From: Kazachstania africana CBS 2517
Taxonomy: Eukaryota; Ascomycota; Saccharomycetes; Saccharomycetales; Saccharomycetaceae
NCBI RefSeq assembly: GCF_000304475.1
Contig: NC_018941.1
Location: forward strand, 62,001-126,000
Length of the DNA stretch: 64,000 bases
Direction of reading: 5' to 3'
Under the pieces are notes generated by a model, which was not told where the DNA came from, did no database searches, and saw nothing but the letters and a program-made list of their open reading frames with translations. Below, piece by piece: positions 19,284 to 29,100 of the stretch. A program made the position numbers and the translations under genes. Each line of letters begins with the position of its first letter. Within the stretch, counting starts at the first letter, position 1.

Positions 19284-21215
19284 ATGGATTTACTGAAGAT
19301 TTTGGATACAAAACCTATTCCCACGATAGTAGACTCACAATCGCTAGGTGTTAGTGGTGATGTTTCTGGTGATTACTGGTTACCTACGACAATGTGTCTG
19401 TACCAGAAGAAGTTGACTGATGAGATTATTTCATTACATTATTCAGATATCCTGAAATATTTCGAGACAGATGATTACAAAGAAGATGTAATTTTGGGCT
19501 CCATGAGAACGATGTGCCTGAACAGTGAGTATGTTGCGACACATCCGTATTTGTTAATCGAGCATCATATGCCCAAAACTTTGACTACTCGAGATATACC
19601 GATAAATCTGGCAGATACAAGTGGTAAATTTACTGTTTTAAGGGATTTGATGACTTTAGTCCAGGAATATGAGACTAATACTGCTTTGGTGTGTAGGCCT
19701 GGGCGCACCATGGATTTATTGGAAGCATTGCTTCTAGGTAACAAAGTTAATATAAAGAGATATGATGGGCGAACGGTTAAGTCACAGGCAAAACAGAAAA
19801 AGACCAAAGCTAAGCAGTCATGCACGGTGCATTTATTCCCTTCACAAGATTTAGATTTGCAGAAATTTCCCATAAATGAAAAGCATCATTTCGATATGTT
19901 GATTGCCGTTGATCCTACAGTGGATACAAATGTTGATTTTATCCAAGAAATACTGACATTTTCAAGAGATCAGAGCCGCAATGAAAATAAAGCACCAATT
20001 GTCAGATTAGTAACTATCAATTCCATTGATCATTGTGATCTATATTTTAGCAAAAAGTTCAATAAAGGTAGTAAAGATTTCTTGGAAAGTACTACGGCAG
20101 CTGTTGTAGTCCTAAGAGACAGTGTCGGTACATTACCGCCAGATCTAAGACCAATTTATTCACAGCAATTGCATTACTTGACAGAATGGTTAGAAGATCC
20201 AAGTCTACCTTGGCCGCTGCCGGATATCTATCCCTTGAAAAGATATAATTCTATGGATGTTGAAAGATCTCTATTGAATGAAGTTAACTTTAATGAAGCT
20301 GATGACTTAGAGACGGCTTTTGCCAACAATTCCAAAAAACGTCATAGACATCCGGATGAAACGACCGATGTTAATAAAAAAGATGGGCCTACAAAATCTT
20401 TTTACGAATTGAAGAGATTGAAAAATGATTATTTGGCTAATCCAATCAATCAAGGAATGGCAAATTTGGCGGGCATAGTGACGGGTAACGTCAAAGATTC
20501 TATAAATTACCACCTATCGAGCAATATACTGACACATAAGCTAATTCAAATTATGGGTCAAGTTTATGTTGATATAAACAGAGAAACTCAAGAACTAGAT
20601 GATTATTCCACCTTAAATGGTCTTGAGAATGACCACGTTTCTTTCTACCAACAGGAGAAAGAAACCATGAGCAAAAAATTGCAGACTCGTATGGATGAAA
20701 TAAATGAAAGTAATGAAAAGTCCATTTCTATGGAGTTTACGAACAAAGAAAAGTTTGAACTTATAGAAAAAATTGAAATTGAGATTGAAGGGCTATTAAA
20801 GAAGGTCGAAGCAAAAGATACTGGGCTGAAAAACTTATTCATTTCTGTAGGGGATCTGAAGGATGAAATTGATAAAGAAACCAGACAAAATGAATCCAAA
20901 CTAACTGAAAAGGAATACATGGAAAAAGAAATTGAAAGAGCACAAACTGCTACTAATGAACTTGAAGTCGAAATGGAAAAAGTTCTCAAAGACTTTGAAA
21001 ATGTACAAAATGAACTAAGAGAGATAAAGTTAAACCAAGAGTTGAAAAAAGATGGAGCTATAGAGCGAATTGAGAATTTAAAACGGGCCATAGTTGAAGA
21101 GAAATTAGTATATGATGATTTGGAATCAAAACTCAACTCATTAGTGGGGAAATTGAAGAACTTTCCACCACCAAGGATACGGGTCACCACAAATACGACT
21201 CGTAGGAGGAAATAG
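19284..21215 (+). CDS. HDA3: Hda3, subunit of the Hda1 histone deacetylase complex
   Basis: This 643-residue protein is needed for Hda1-complex deacetylase activity in the nucleus. The N-terminal region, about residues 1-340, is a DNA-binding helicase-like fold: DLLKILDTKPIPTIVDSQ, SGDYWLPTTMCLYQK and CRPGRTMDLLEALLLGNK are nearly identical to S. cerevisiae. A long coiled coil (about residues 455-620, rich in Glu, Lys and Leu) matches the dimerising part that pairs with Hda2. The basic tail ends RVTTNTTRRRK. S. cerevisiae Hda3 is 655 residues. Confidence 0.96.
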   Translation: MDLLKILDTKPIPTIVDSQSLGVSGDVSGDYWLPTTMCLYQKKLTDEIISLHYSDILKYFETDDYKEDVILGSMRTMCLNSEYVATHPYLLIEHHMPKTLTTRDIPINLADTSGKFTVLRDLMTLVQEYETNTALVCRPGRTMDLLEALLLGNKVNIKRYDGRTVKSQAKQKKTKAKQSCTVHLFPSQDLDLQKFPINEKHHFDMLIAVDPTVDTNVDFIQEILTFSRDQSRNENKAPIVRLVTINSIDHCDLYFSKKFNKGSKDFLESTTAAVVVLRDSVGTLPPDLRPIYSQQLHYLTEWLEDPSLPWPLPDIYPLKRYNSMDVERSLLNEVNFNEADDLETAFANNSKKRHRHPDETTDVNKKDGPTKSFYELKRLKNDYLANPINQGMANLAGIVTGNVKDSINYHLSSNILTHKLIQIMGQVYVDINRETQELDDYSTLNGLENDHVSFYQQEKETMSKKLQTRMDEINESNEKSISMEFTNKEKFELIEKIEIEIEGLLKKVEAKDTGLKNLFISVGDLKDEIDKETRQNESKLTEKEYMEKEIERAQTATNELEVEMEKVLKDFENVQNELREIKLNQELKKDGAIERIENLKRAIVEEKLVYDDLESKLNSLVGKLKNFPPPRIRVTTNTTRRRK

Positions 21216-21263
21216 AATCCAAATATGATCTTATGATAAACAATATATTTTTATATAGTGAAC

Positions 21264-22649
21264 CTATGGATGCCATAATTTTACTGACCTATCCCAACCC
21301 CCACTGATAAGTGCTTTTGCATTATTTGTCATATCGACACTTAATATGTTATGAGAGTGACCCTCCAGAGTTTTCACTTTTAACCAGTTATCACTACTAT
21401 AAATATTAATTTTTTTATCGTAACTGCATGAAACAAGGCATTTACTGTCTTGCTTTGCGAAACGCAGGTCACTGATGATATTGTTATGTGCAAGAATGGT
21501 GTTCACCAGATTAGTTTTCCTTATATCCCAAATATTAATGAGTCCATCACCACCTCCGGTCGCAACGTTGTATCCATTACATGACCAATCAACACAATAT
21601 ACTGGCTTTGAATGGCCATTTAAAGTCATTATTGATTTCCCGCATCTAATATCCCAAAGAAGCGCTGTGTTATCGAGTCCTCCGGTGCATACCAAAGAAC
21701 CGTCGCCTTGGAAAGACAAAGAATATACCTCTTTTGAATGCCCTTCCTGCAGAAGAAGTTCTTGAGAAGTAGCAATATCCCATAACCTCCATGTTGTGTC
21801 AAAAGAAGTGCTACCGAGAAATCTGGTACTGGGATGGAATTTAGTGGCTACTACTCTTTTCTCGTGTCCTTTCAGCACGGTTGTCTCCTTTATTTCATTG
21901 CTTGTATAACTATACAATTTTACCATTCCATCTTCTGCACCTGTAACAAGCATACCCCCCGTCTTATTCCAATCCAATCCACCTATTTTACCGGAGTGAA
22001 CGTTATCGATTTTAACCGTTGGTTCCAATGTTTTTGAATTGAACAATTTCAAATCTCCGTTCCAATCACCTGTCGCAAACACTTCATCATTTGGAGCAAT
22101 CGCAATCTTTGATATTGGCCTTATGGAAGCAACTTGTGATCCACTCAATTCGAAGTTTTGAAGCTCTTTGTTGAAAACTCTTCTTTTGTTTATTTCATGT
22201 TTTACTGAAGCCTTAAGAGCACGCTCTTTCTCCGATCGTAGTCTTTCTTTAGATTTGTTGATAGAGTATTTAACTAGGAATCTCCTTGCTTTGACGAGTT
22301 CCTCACTCGCAGGTGTGTAAAACTCTTCCTCCTCCTCATCTTCTTCCTCATTATGGAGCCCCCCGCCCTTCTTATATTCCTCATACACGGTTAGAAATTC
22401 TGTCCTGCTAGCCACAAGCTCTGCTAATCTGTTTCTTCTAGCCTCAGTGGTTTCTTTACTGTTCAGAATTTCAGCTTGACCCAAAAAGTTGAGTATATTT
22501 CGAACATCTTGATCATCATCATTATTAGCAACTATTTCAAGTTTTTCCCTCTGAAGCTCCAGATCCTGCAAGGCATCATTAACACTCTCCTGTTTACCGT
22601 CTATTCCTTTATATTCGTTATCTATACGGATATCATCCAGCTCGACCAT
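21264..22649 (-). CDS. PRP4: Prp4, WD-repeat protein of the U4/U6 snRNP
   Basis: This 461-residue splicing factor is part of the U4/U6.U5 tri-snRNP with Prp3. An SFM (splicing factor motif) segment near residues 55-80 (FLGQAEILNSKETTEARRNRLAEL) is followed by a seven-bladed WD40 propeller to the end, with repeats such as GHEKRVVATKFHPS, GHSKEVYSLSF and GHSKPVYCVDW. The ATG at 22649 gives MVELDDIRID. Upstream in-frame sequence begins with a GTG and is not credible as coding. It converges with HDA3 with only 48 bp between stops. It matches YPR178W. Confidence 0.95.
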   Translation of the reverse strand: MVELDDIRIDNEYKGIDGKQESVNDALQDLELQREKLEIVANNDDDQDVRNILNFLGQAEILNSKETTEARRNRLAELVASRTEFLTVYEEYKKGGGLHNEEEDEEEEEFYTPASEELVKARRFLVKYSINKSKERLRSEKERALKASVKHEINKRRVFNKELQNFELSGSQVASIRPISKIAIAPNDEVFATGDWNGDLKLFNSKTLEPTVKIDNVHSGKIGGLDWNKTGGMLVTGAEDGMVKLYSYTSNEIKETTVLKGHEKRVVATKFHPSTRFLGSTSFDTTWRLWDIATSQELLLQEGHSKEVYSLSFQGDGSLVCTGGLDNTALLWDIRCGKSIMTLNGHSKPVYCVDWSCNGYNVATGGGDGLINIWDIRKTNLVNTILAHNNIISDLRFAKQDSKCLVSCSYDKKINIYSSDNWLKVKTLEGHSHNILSVDMTNNAKALISGGWDRSVKLWHP

Positions 22650-22765
22650 GTTTGTCCTATCTCTCCTGTGAGATACCACTGTATATAAATGAGATGAGCT
22701 TTTAATTTTTCATTTTAAAAATATATAAACATTAGATACAGTATGATATTGAATCAGAAGGTAAC

Positions 22766-23728
22766 ATGGAATTGTGTAAAAACAAGCATATCAGGTACAT
22801 TGAGTCGCTGGATAAGAGGCATGAAGACTATGAGTATTGGTTGTCTGAGCATTTGCGGTTGAATGGTGTGTATTGGGGGCTGACGGCGTTGTGCATCTTA
22901 GATGCTAAGGACACTTTTAATAGAACTGAAATTATCAAATTTGTAGACAGTTGCTGGGATGATAGATATGGTGGATTTGCGCCATTTCCCAGGCATGACT
23001 CCCATCTTTTAACTACTCTCTCAGGGATTCAGATTTTGGCTACATACGATGCAATAGATGATGTCTTGAAGGGTGATCGAATGGATAGATGTGTCCAGTT
23101 CATTGTTGGTAATCAACTAGATGATGGGTCATTTCAAGGTGATAGGTTTGGAGAGGTGGACACTAGATTTGTATATACTGCTTTGAGTTCCTTATCTATT
23201 TTGAACAAGTTAACTAATGAAATCGTTGATCCAGCCATAAGATTCATATTAAGGTGTTACAATTTTGATGGTGGATTTGGTCTCTGTCCAGGAGCTGAAA
23301 GTCACGCCGCCCAAGTTTTCACTTGTCTAGGTGCATTGAAGATTGTCAACAAATTGGATATGCTGAGTGAGGAACAAATTGAAGAAACCGCTATGTGGCT
23401 ATGTGAAAGACAGTTACCTGAAGGTGGTTTGAATGGTAGGCCAAGTAAACTTCCTGATGTGTGCTATAGTTGGTGGGTATTGTCATCTTTAGCCATTATT
23501 GGCAAATTAGACTGGATAAATTTCGAAAAATTGAGAGAATTTATTATATCGAGTCAAGATGTAGTAAATGGTGGAATTAGTGATAGGCCAGACAATGAAG
23601 TGGACGTTTTTCATACTATATTTGGTCTTGCTGGTTTGAGTCTCATGGGATATGACAACCTTGTACCAATTGATCCCGTTTATTGCATGCCCTGTTCTGT
23701 GACTGAAAATTTTGTGAAGTACATATAA
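22766..23728 (+). CDS. BET2: Bet2, beta subunit of Rab geranylgeranyltransferase
   Basis: This 320-residue catalytic beta subunit of GGTase II, with Bet4 and the escort protein Mrs6, prenylates Rab proteins such as Ypt1 and Sec4. It has the alpha-alpha barrel repeats with GGF, GSF and GGL signatures (DRYGGFAPFP, DDGSFQGDRFGEVDTRF, DGGFGLCPGAESH). Candidate zinc ligands are the Asp and Cys in LPDVCYSWW and the His in DVFHTIFGLAGL. It is 325 residues in S. cerevisiae (YPR176C). The divergent spacing from PRP4 is 116 bp and the stop is 32 bp from that of DPB2. Confidence 0.96.
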   Translation: MELCKNKHIRYIESLDKRHEDYEYWLSEHLRLNGVYWGLTALCILDAKDTFNRTEIIKFVDSCWDDRYGGFAPFPRHDSHLLTTLSGIQILATYDAIDDVLKGDRMDRCVQFIVGNQLDDGSFQGDRFGEVDTRFVYTALSSLSILNKLTNEIVDPAIRFILRCYNFDGGFGLCPGAESHAAQVFTCLGALKIVNKLDMLSEEQIEETAMWLCERQLPEGGLNGRPSKLPDVCYSWWVLSSLAIIGKLDWINFEKLREFIISSQDVVNGGISDRPDNEVDVFHTIFGLAGLSLMGYDNLVPIDPVYCMPCSVTENFVKYI

Positions 23729-23760
23729 TAATTATTTATGAAATACGTATATATATGATT

Positions 23761-25842
23761 TTAAAAATAAATTTCCTGTTGAATTGATTTTTTCAAAGAT
23801 GGTTTATATTCCAGATATTTTGCACGTCTATTCAATATAAATTTACCAGCATTTATTGATTTGCATCCATTATATGTAATGTCAAACCTGGGAGCAGAAT
23901 TATCACAGAAAATTAAAGTTGATGGAATTGGATAAAGACTTAAAGTATGATCTAACTCCCAATTTATTGGACGTATTGTGGTAATAAATGGTGACAAATG
24001 ACCTTGGTCAAGAATTGTCTTGACATATTTCCTTGATTGTTCCAATTCAGTAGGAAGTTGATTTTTATCTTTTACTAGTTGATTGATTATTACGGATTCA
24101 TCGGCAGTGTTATCAATCGAGATATTTTCGATTTCTTCTTGTAATTGCAACAATTGCTCTTCTTTGGATTCTTCTAGCATGGGGAAGATCACGCTATGTC
24201 TCTTGAACCTACTAGCCATGTCATCTCTCATAATTACTATTTCCTGTGATAGATATGCAATTCTCATTGGGTTTGAACCCCAAATGACGCGTTTGCACAC
24301 TCGACTTATTCTTTGGGTGAAGAATGATGGGATTGGTTTCTGTGGTAATGAGCCGGAAGCACCTAATGAATGCATTGAACCCCATGGATCGTTGGCACCT
24401 GGGATAAATATTAAAATTGAATCATTCTTTATATTTTCAAATTCGGATAATAATGCAGCCAAAGTGTCAAAATTGTTCTTGTATTGTGTTGATGAACTAA
24501 TGCTTTTACTTGTTACTGAAGTGTGTACTGGAACAGACGTGAATGAACCTTGGAAAACTATTACAGTTGGAGGATCATCATTTAATTTTTTAAATGTTTT
24601 TCTTAGAGCTTCCAATGTGATAAACTTATCTAAGAAAAGATCACCACCTAGTATGACAAATCTATGGTCTTCTAACTCTTTCTCTAAGTAATGTAATCTA
24701 ATTTTTAAATTATTGTCCAATTTGGCCATATAATTCGCATTTGATGAACCATGTATCCCCAATAAATCCAGATGTCCTATTTTATCCAACGTCGCTTCTC
24801 GCCTTTCACCAGGTGGGTGTGTCATTGAACTTGCATGGAATCTGTTCCCTACAGAGAAGTAGATACCTTCAACTAGAACGATACAGCCTTCAAAATAGTA
24901 AAGGCCATTTGTAGGGATTGTTTGTGATATATCAATTTCTATTGTACCTGAAGGATCTTCAAGTGCCCAACTACCTCTATTGTTTTTTCTTAAGAGGCCC
25001 AATAGAAGAAAATTTTTACCATCTCTACCTAACAGATTCTTAATTTGGGTGATTGACATGTATGAGCTCATTGAATTTGATTCATTGTTTAAATCTTCTT
25101 TTAATTTCATCATTGAAGATAGCGGATTGAACGTGTCATTTCCTTGAAACATTTCATTTCTCATTACTCTATCTTTGACAATATTGTATCTCGTGGAGAA
25201 CATCTCAACATTATCCTTTATTGAAGGCAAATTTGCTTTGTTCTGTGGCATGAATCTTAATTGCATTTTTATTGGGTCATAAGAGAATTTCTGCTGTGAT
25301 TGAGCATTAATAACCTTGAAATAATCTTTCCAATCGAGTTTTTTCTCTTCGATGGTAATATTTGCCTCATTGATTGAAATTTCGGAATTTAGCACTTGAC
25401 TGTCGTCGTCTTCATCTTCAGTTTCTGGAGATAATGAATTGTTATTGACCGAGGAGGGAGATTCAGATACATTATCGTTTCTCTTAGTTATGAACCCATC
25501 TAGATTTACCTGCCTTTTTGAAGTAACACCAGAAATATTCTTGTTGTCCTTTGTCTTATTTCTTTCTTTAATTTCATTAATGACACACACACTACCTTCT
25601 TTATCAACAAAAATGCCTCTTTCCTGTTGTTTCCAGATTGTAGCAAATAATTCCATGAATTTAATAGTATTAGGGTTTGATTTCCAATCAATACCAAAGT
25701 TTTCACCTATGAAATCAGCCAAAGTCGATAGACCATCCGATTTTATACTTAACCCATACTTCTTAGAAAGCACACGATACGCCAATGGTCTCAAATGTTG
25801 CGATTGTATCTGTGCTGGAAGGCCTCCTATAGTATTAAACAT
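23761..25842 (-). CDS. DPB2: Dpb2, second subunit of DNA polymerase epsilon
   Basis: This 693-residue essential B-subunit of the leading-strand polymerase links Pol epsilon to the CMG helicase. The N-terminus (PLAYRVLSKKYGLSIKSDGL) is the small helical domain that binds GINS. The C-terminal half has an OB fold (NLLGRDGKNFLLLGLLRKNNRGSWALEDPSGTIEIDIS) and the inactivated calcineurin-like phosphoesterase fold (HRFVILGGDLFLDK, LIFIPGANDPWG). The acidic, low-complexity linker is about residues 95-165. S. cerevisiae Dpb2 (YPR175W) is 689 residues. An MCB element lies 85 bp upstream. Confidence 0.95.
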   Translation of the reverse strand: MFNTIGGLPAQIQSQHLRPLAYRVLSKKYGLSIKSDGLSTLADFIGENFGIDWKSNPNTIKFMELFATIWKQQERGIFVDKEGSVCVINEIKERNKTKDNKNISGVTSKRQVNLDGFITKRNDNVSESPSSVNNNSLSPETEDEDDDSQVLNSEISINEANITIEEKKLDWKDYFKVINAQSQQKFSYDPIKMQLRFMPQNKANLPSIKDNVEMFSTRYNIVKDRVMRNEMFQGNDTFNPLSSMMKLKEDLNNESNSMSSYMSITQIKNLLGRDGKNFLLLGLLRKNNRGSWALEDPSGTIEIDISQTIPTNGLYYFEGCIVLVEGIYFSVGNRFHASSMTHPPGERREATLDKIGHLDLLGIHGSSNANYMAKLDNNLKIRLHYLEKELEDHRFVILGGDLFLDKFITLEALRKTFKKLNDDPPTVIVFQGSFTSVPVHTSVTSKSISSSTQYKNNFDTLAALLSEFENIKNDSILIFIPGANDPWGSMHSLGASGSLPQKPIPSFFTQRISRVCKRVIWGSNPMRIAYLSQEIVIMRDDMASRFKRHSVIFPMLEESKEEQLLQLQEEIENISIDNTADESVIINQLVKDKNQLPTELEQSRKYVKTILDQGHLSPFITTIRPINWELDHTLSLYPIPSTLIFCDNSAPRFDITYNGCKSINAGKFILNRRAKYLEYKPSLKKSIQQEIYF

Positions 25843-25926
25843 ACTCTACCTGGCTACTGCTAACGTATTCAGCTCGATGGGCTTTACGTGTATTTTTAAT
25901 TGAATTAATTCAACCATCATCTCTTT

Positions 25927-25932
25927 ACGCGT
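25927..25932. promoter_or_regulatory. MCB element (ACGCGT) in the DPB2-CSA1 divergent promoter
   Basis: ACGCGT is the MBF (Mbp1-Swi6) site of G1/S genes. It is 85 bp from the DPB2 ATG and 106 bp from the CSA1 ATG. Replication genes such as DPB2 are known MBF targets, so the site is plausible, and it could serve both genes. Confidence 0.6.
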
Positions 25933-26037
25933 TTTACGAGAAATGCGCTTGAAAGATCAAATTCATTCAAAGTAACTGAAACTTATAAGAGAAGGTTGAC
26001 ACATAACGGGTGTATATAGAGGTTCACTGGGGCCACG

Positions 26038-26730
26038 ATGGAAGAATCACAGACATATCAAGTATCTCGTGGGTTGAGGAGAAAGAGAAAGATGAATAAG
26101 CGTAGAGGGAAGTTACCCTCGAGGAGACCTACCTCGATCATCAGTAGTATATTTGATTCGATTAAGTCACTGTTTTCCCCAAGAAATGAAGAGTTACGAA
26201 TTATGAAACAGGTATATGATAGGAGGACGAGAAGACAGATGAAGTTGAAAGTGTTACAGAAGGAGGCTGCCAAAAGGGCGCAATTGAATAGTAAAAATGA
26301 TGACGTATCTTCCATTGCCAATATGGGATTCATTAGAGAACAAACCACGATGGATGACACAACGACACTGGATGAACTGAGGCGTGAGATTGACGATCTG
26401 AAGTCGAAATTGAGACAGAGAAACAAAGATTTGAAATTTACGCAGACTAAAAACGAACTTTTACAGAAGGCGTTGGACGAGGCAAAGATTGACAGGTCGT
26501 ACGTGAAATCTAGAAGAGATATTCGCAACTTGGAAAAGGAGAATTTAAAGCCACACATCGAACTGCCACCGTCCCCACAGCGGAAGGTCAACCCATTGGT
26601 GACTTCGAGTCCCATCAGAAGATCATCCTTCGATCACTTAGAAAACGAAATAGCACCGCCTCCAAAACTCAATTTCTCTGCCAAATACCCATCGTTGCCT
26701 CATGCAGAGACGCAATCGCAGGATCAGTAG
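26038..26730 (+). CDS. Csa1/Nbp1-family spindle-pole-body protein
   Basis: This 230-residue basic protein belongs to the family of the S. cerevisiae pair YPR174C (CSA1) and NBP1 (YLR457C), involved in spindle pole body duplication and insertion. The segment TSIISSIFDSIKSLFSPRNEELRIMKQVYDRRTR near residues 32-65 includes an amphipathic helix of the kind Nbp1 uses to bind the nuclear membrane. A coiled coil lies near residues 110-150 (LDELRREIDDLKSKLRQRNKDLKF). The tail is Pro/Ser-rich with SP and TP sites. The duplicate pair comes from the whole-genome duplication, so which of the two names fits best here cannot be decided. Confidence 0.82.
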   Translation: MEESQTYQVSRGLRRKRKMNKRRGKLPSRRPTSIISSIFDSIKSLFSPRNEELRIMKQVYDRRTRRQMKLKVLQKEAAKRAQLNSKNDDVSSIANMGFIREQTTMDDTTTLDELRREIDDLKSKLRQRNKDLKFTQTKNELLQKALDEAKIDRSYVKSRRDIRNLEKENLKPHIELPPSPQRKVNPLVTSSPIRRSSFDHLENEIAPPPKLNFSAKYPSLPHAETQSQDQ

Positions 26731-26946
26731 CAATCCCAAGCCACGCCAACAGCAGTTGGACCATTTCCTGCGCCGTGTATGCTTTATTAACAGTGTATGC
26801 GATACCCGGCCTAATGACATCTTATTAGTCGTAATATAGTAGGTATATCCCATATAGCAAAAAAAATTTATTAAGAAAGTGTAGAAGAAAGGTGGGTTTG
26901 CGTGTAAAAGTTGGGAGCAAGATAGATTGGTATTAGGTAGTTAGAT

Positions 26947-28221
26947 ATGAGTACTGGAGATTTCCTGGCCAAGGGAATAGATTTGGTTCAAAAAGCTATT
27001 GATTTGGACACCGCTACGCAATACAATGAAGCTTACAAAGCATATTACAATGGGTTAGATTATCTGATGTTAGCTTTGAAATACGAGAAAAATCCCAAAT
27101 CTAAGGAACTGATTAGGGCCAAGTTCACTGAGTATTTGAATAGGGCAGAACAATTGAAAAAACATCTCGACGAAGAGACAAAACAGGAGGAAAAACCTAA
27201 AAAAATCAGTAATGATGATAATAATACGAATAACGACTCTGATAATAAGAAGCTTAGAGGGGCATTATCGGGGGCAATCTTGAGTGAAAAGCCAAATGTG
27301 AAATGGGAAGATGTTGCTGGGTTGGAAGGTGCTAAAGAAGCCTTAAAAGAAGCAGTTATCTTACCCGTCAAATTTCCACATCTATTTAGGGGCAATCGAA
27401 AACCAACAAATGGTATTCTATTGTACGGCCCTCCAGGTACTGGTAAATCATATTTAGCAAAGGCAGTTGCCACAGAGGCAAATTCCACTTTTTTCAGTGT
27501 CAGTTCGAGTGATCTGGTGTCAAAGTGGATGGGTGAGTCTGAAAAATTGGTGAAAAATCTGTTCGAGATGGCTCGTGAGAATAAACCTTCTATCATATTC
27601 ATTGATGAAGTTGATGCATTGACTGGCCAAAGAGGTGAAGGTGAAAGTGAGGCCTCTAGAAGAATCAAAACCGAATTGTTGGTTCAAATGAATGGTGTAG
27701 GAAATGAATCCCAAGGTGTTCTTGTGCTGGGTGCAACGAATATTCCTTGGCAATTAGATAGTGCCATTAGAAGAAGATTTGAAAAGAGAATATATATCCC
27801 ATTACCTGATCTTGCGGCAAGGACCAGAATGTTTGAAATCAACATTGGTGATACACCATGTAACTTAGCAAAAGAAGACTATAGATCATTGGCGCAATTA
27901 ACAGACGGTTATTCAGGTAGTGATATTGCAGTAGCTGTAAAAGATGCATTGATGGAGCCTATCAGAAAAATTCAAGGCGCAACACATTTCAAGGATGTCT
28001 CTGAAGATCCTGACCAAAAAAAACTGACACCATGCTCACCAGGTGATGATGGTGCCATTGAAATGAGTTGGGTTGATATTGAAGCAGATGAGTTAAAGGA
28101 GCCTGATTTGACTATAAAAGACTTCCTAAAGGCAATCAAGATTACGAGACCTACAGTGAACGAGGAAGACTTACACAAGCAAGAAGAGTTCACTAGAGAC
28201 TTTGGTCAAGAAGGTAACTGA
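26947..28221 (+). CDS. VPS4: Vps4, AAA ATPase that disassembles ESCRT-III
   Basis: This 424-residue protein acts in multivesicular-body sorting at endosomes. The N-terminal MIT domain (about residues 1-80) binds ESCRT-III tails. The AAA domain has Walker A GPPGTGKS, Walker [11 protein letters not shown], a pore loop KWMGESE and the Arg-finger region [14 protein letters not shown]. The beta domain and the C-terminal helix ([10 protein letters not shown]) close the protein. A low-complexity Asn/Asp linker separates MIT and AAA. S. cerevisiae Vps4 (YPR173C) is 437 residues. Confidence 0.97.
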   Translation: MSTGDFLAKGIDLVQKAIDLDTATQYNEAYKAYYNGLDYLMLALKYEKNPKSKELIRAKFTEYLNRAEQLKKHLDEETKQEEKPKKISNDDNNTNNDSDNKKLRGALSGAILSEKPNVKWEDVAGLEGAKEALKEAVILPVKFPHLFRGNRKPTNGILLYGPPGTGKSYLAKAVATEANSTFFSVSSSDLVSKWMGESEKLVKNLFEMARENKPSIIFIDEVDALTGQRGEGESEASRRIKTELLVQMNGVGNESQGVLVLGATNIPWQLDSAIRRRFEKRIYIPLPDLAARTRMFEINIGDTPCNLAKEDYRSLAQLTDGYSGSDIAVAVKDALMEPIRKIQGATHFKDVSEDPDQKKLTPCSPGDDGAIEMSWVDIEADELKEPDLTIKDFLKAIKITRPTVNEEDLHKQEEFTRDFGQEGN

Positions 28222-28301
28222 ATATTCTTGAATCAAATATATATTAAATAATCCTTTGAAATTCCTTTGTATATATTACTGTGTATTTAATGGAAAGCGC
28301 A

Positions 28302-28892
28302 TCATTTGTAAACGCTCGTATTATTTTCGCTGTCAGTGACTTTAGCACTTTCTATCTTGACTTTAACAATAACAGTGTTATCACCAAGAATAAAGACTTC
28401 AGCATCCGGATTTGTTTTAAGCAATAAGCTCTTATAGTAAGTCGATTCATCTGTATTTGGTTGGATAGGAACTGCATGACCCTTGATTGTAGCACTCATT
28501 TCATTCAATTCAGATTGGTTCAGTTGTTGTAACAAATTTAATAACTTACTTGGATGCTCTTGAGGGGTACTTTCTGGTTGTGGAGTACTGGTTTGAGAAA
28601 GACTTTGTTTTCTAACTGATAAATTGTTTGCAGTAACCCAATCGTGGAACAATAATGCTACTGTTGGATTATTGATTATATTGATATATTTTTCGGTGTC
28701 ATCAGATGTAGCAAAGATGATGTAGTCATTCTTTGACTTGTCTTGTTCAAAAGACTTGTCAGAAGGGATATATGTATAATTCATCAAAGAGACAGATGGA
28801 ATGCAATCAATCGAAGCTGTGGCTAAGTGAACATACTTCGAATTCTTAATAAGATTGATTAAATGGTCTGGAAACTTCTTAGTGCACGACAT
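28302..28892 (-). CDS. YPR172W-type PNPOx-like flavin-binding split-barrel protein
   Basis: This 196-residue protein is the counterpart of the S. cerevisiae pair YPR172W and YLR456W. Residues about 8-100 (FPDHLINLIKNSKYVHLATAS, SLMNYTYI, IIFATSDDTEKYINIINNPTVALLFHDW) are the pyridoxamine-phosphate-oxidase-like FMN-binding split barrel. The biochemical role of this family in yeast is not established; catalysis of PNP oxidation should not be assumed. It converges with VPS4, as expected from the S. cerevisiae order. Confidence 0.88.
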   Translation of the reverse strand: MSCTKKFPDHLINLIKNSKYVHLATASIDCIPSVSLMNYTYIPSDKSFEQDKSKNDYIIFATSDDTEKYINIINNPTVALLFHDWVTANNLSVRKQSLSQTSTPQPESTPQEHPSKLLNLLQQLNQSELNEMSATIKGHAVPIQPNTDESTYYKSLLLKTNPDAEVFILGDNTVIVKVKIESAKVTDSENNTSVYK

Positions 28893-29100
28893 ATTATCTT
28901 GATGGTGGGTTCAGATCTTCTAATAATGGTATTCTTTTCTTCAAAATTTAATCTTACCAAATTATGTAATATCCGCCTTTATTAAAAATTAATGAGTTTT
29001 TATGTTTAGTTGTGAATATTAAAACTTAAACCATAGCAAACCACTACTATGAAAGGCTAACCTATTTAAAATTCCATTAAAAACTATTATTTAAGAGTAT

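Noticed and set aside
20645..21190. 181-codon ORF antisense to HDA3
   Set aside because: It is rich in Ser and Phe, the expected complement of the HDA3 coiled-coil codons, and has no family resemblance.
24285..24296. ACGCGT inside DPB2, considered as an extra MCB
   Set aside because: It is in the coding region far from any start, so a promoter role is unlikely. Another copy lies inside SEC23.
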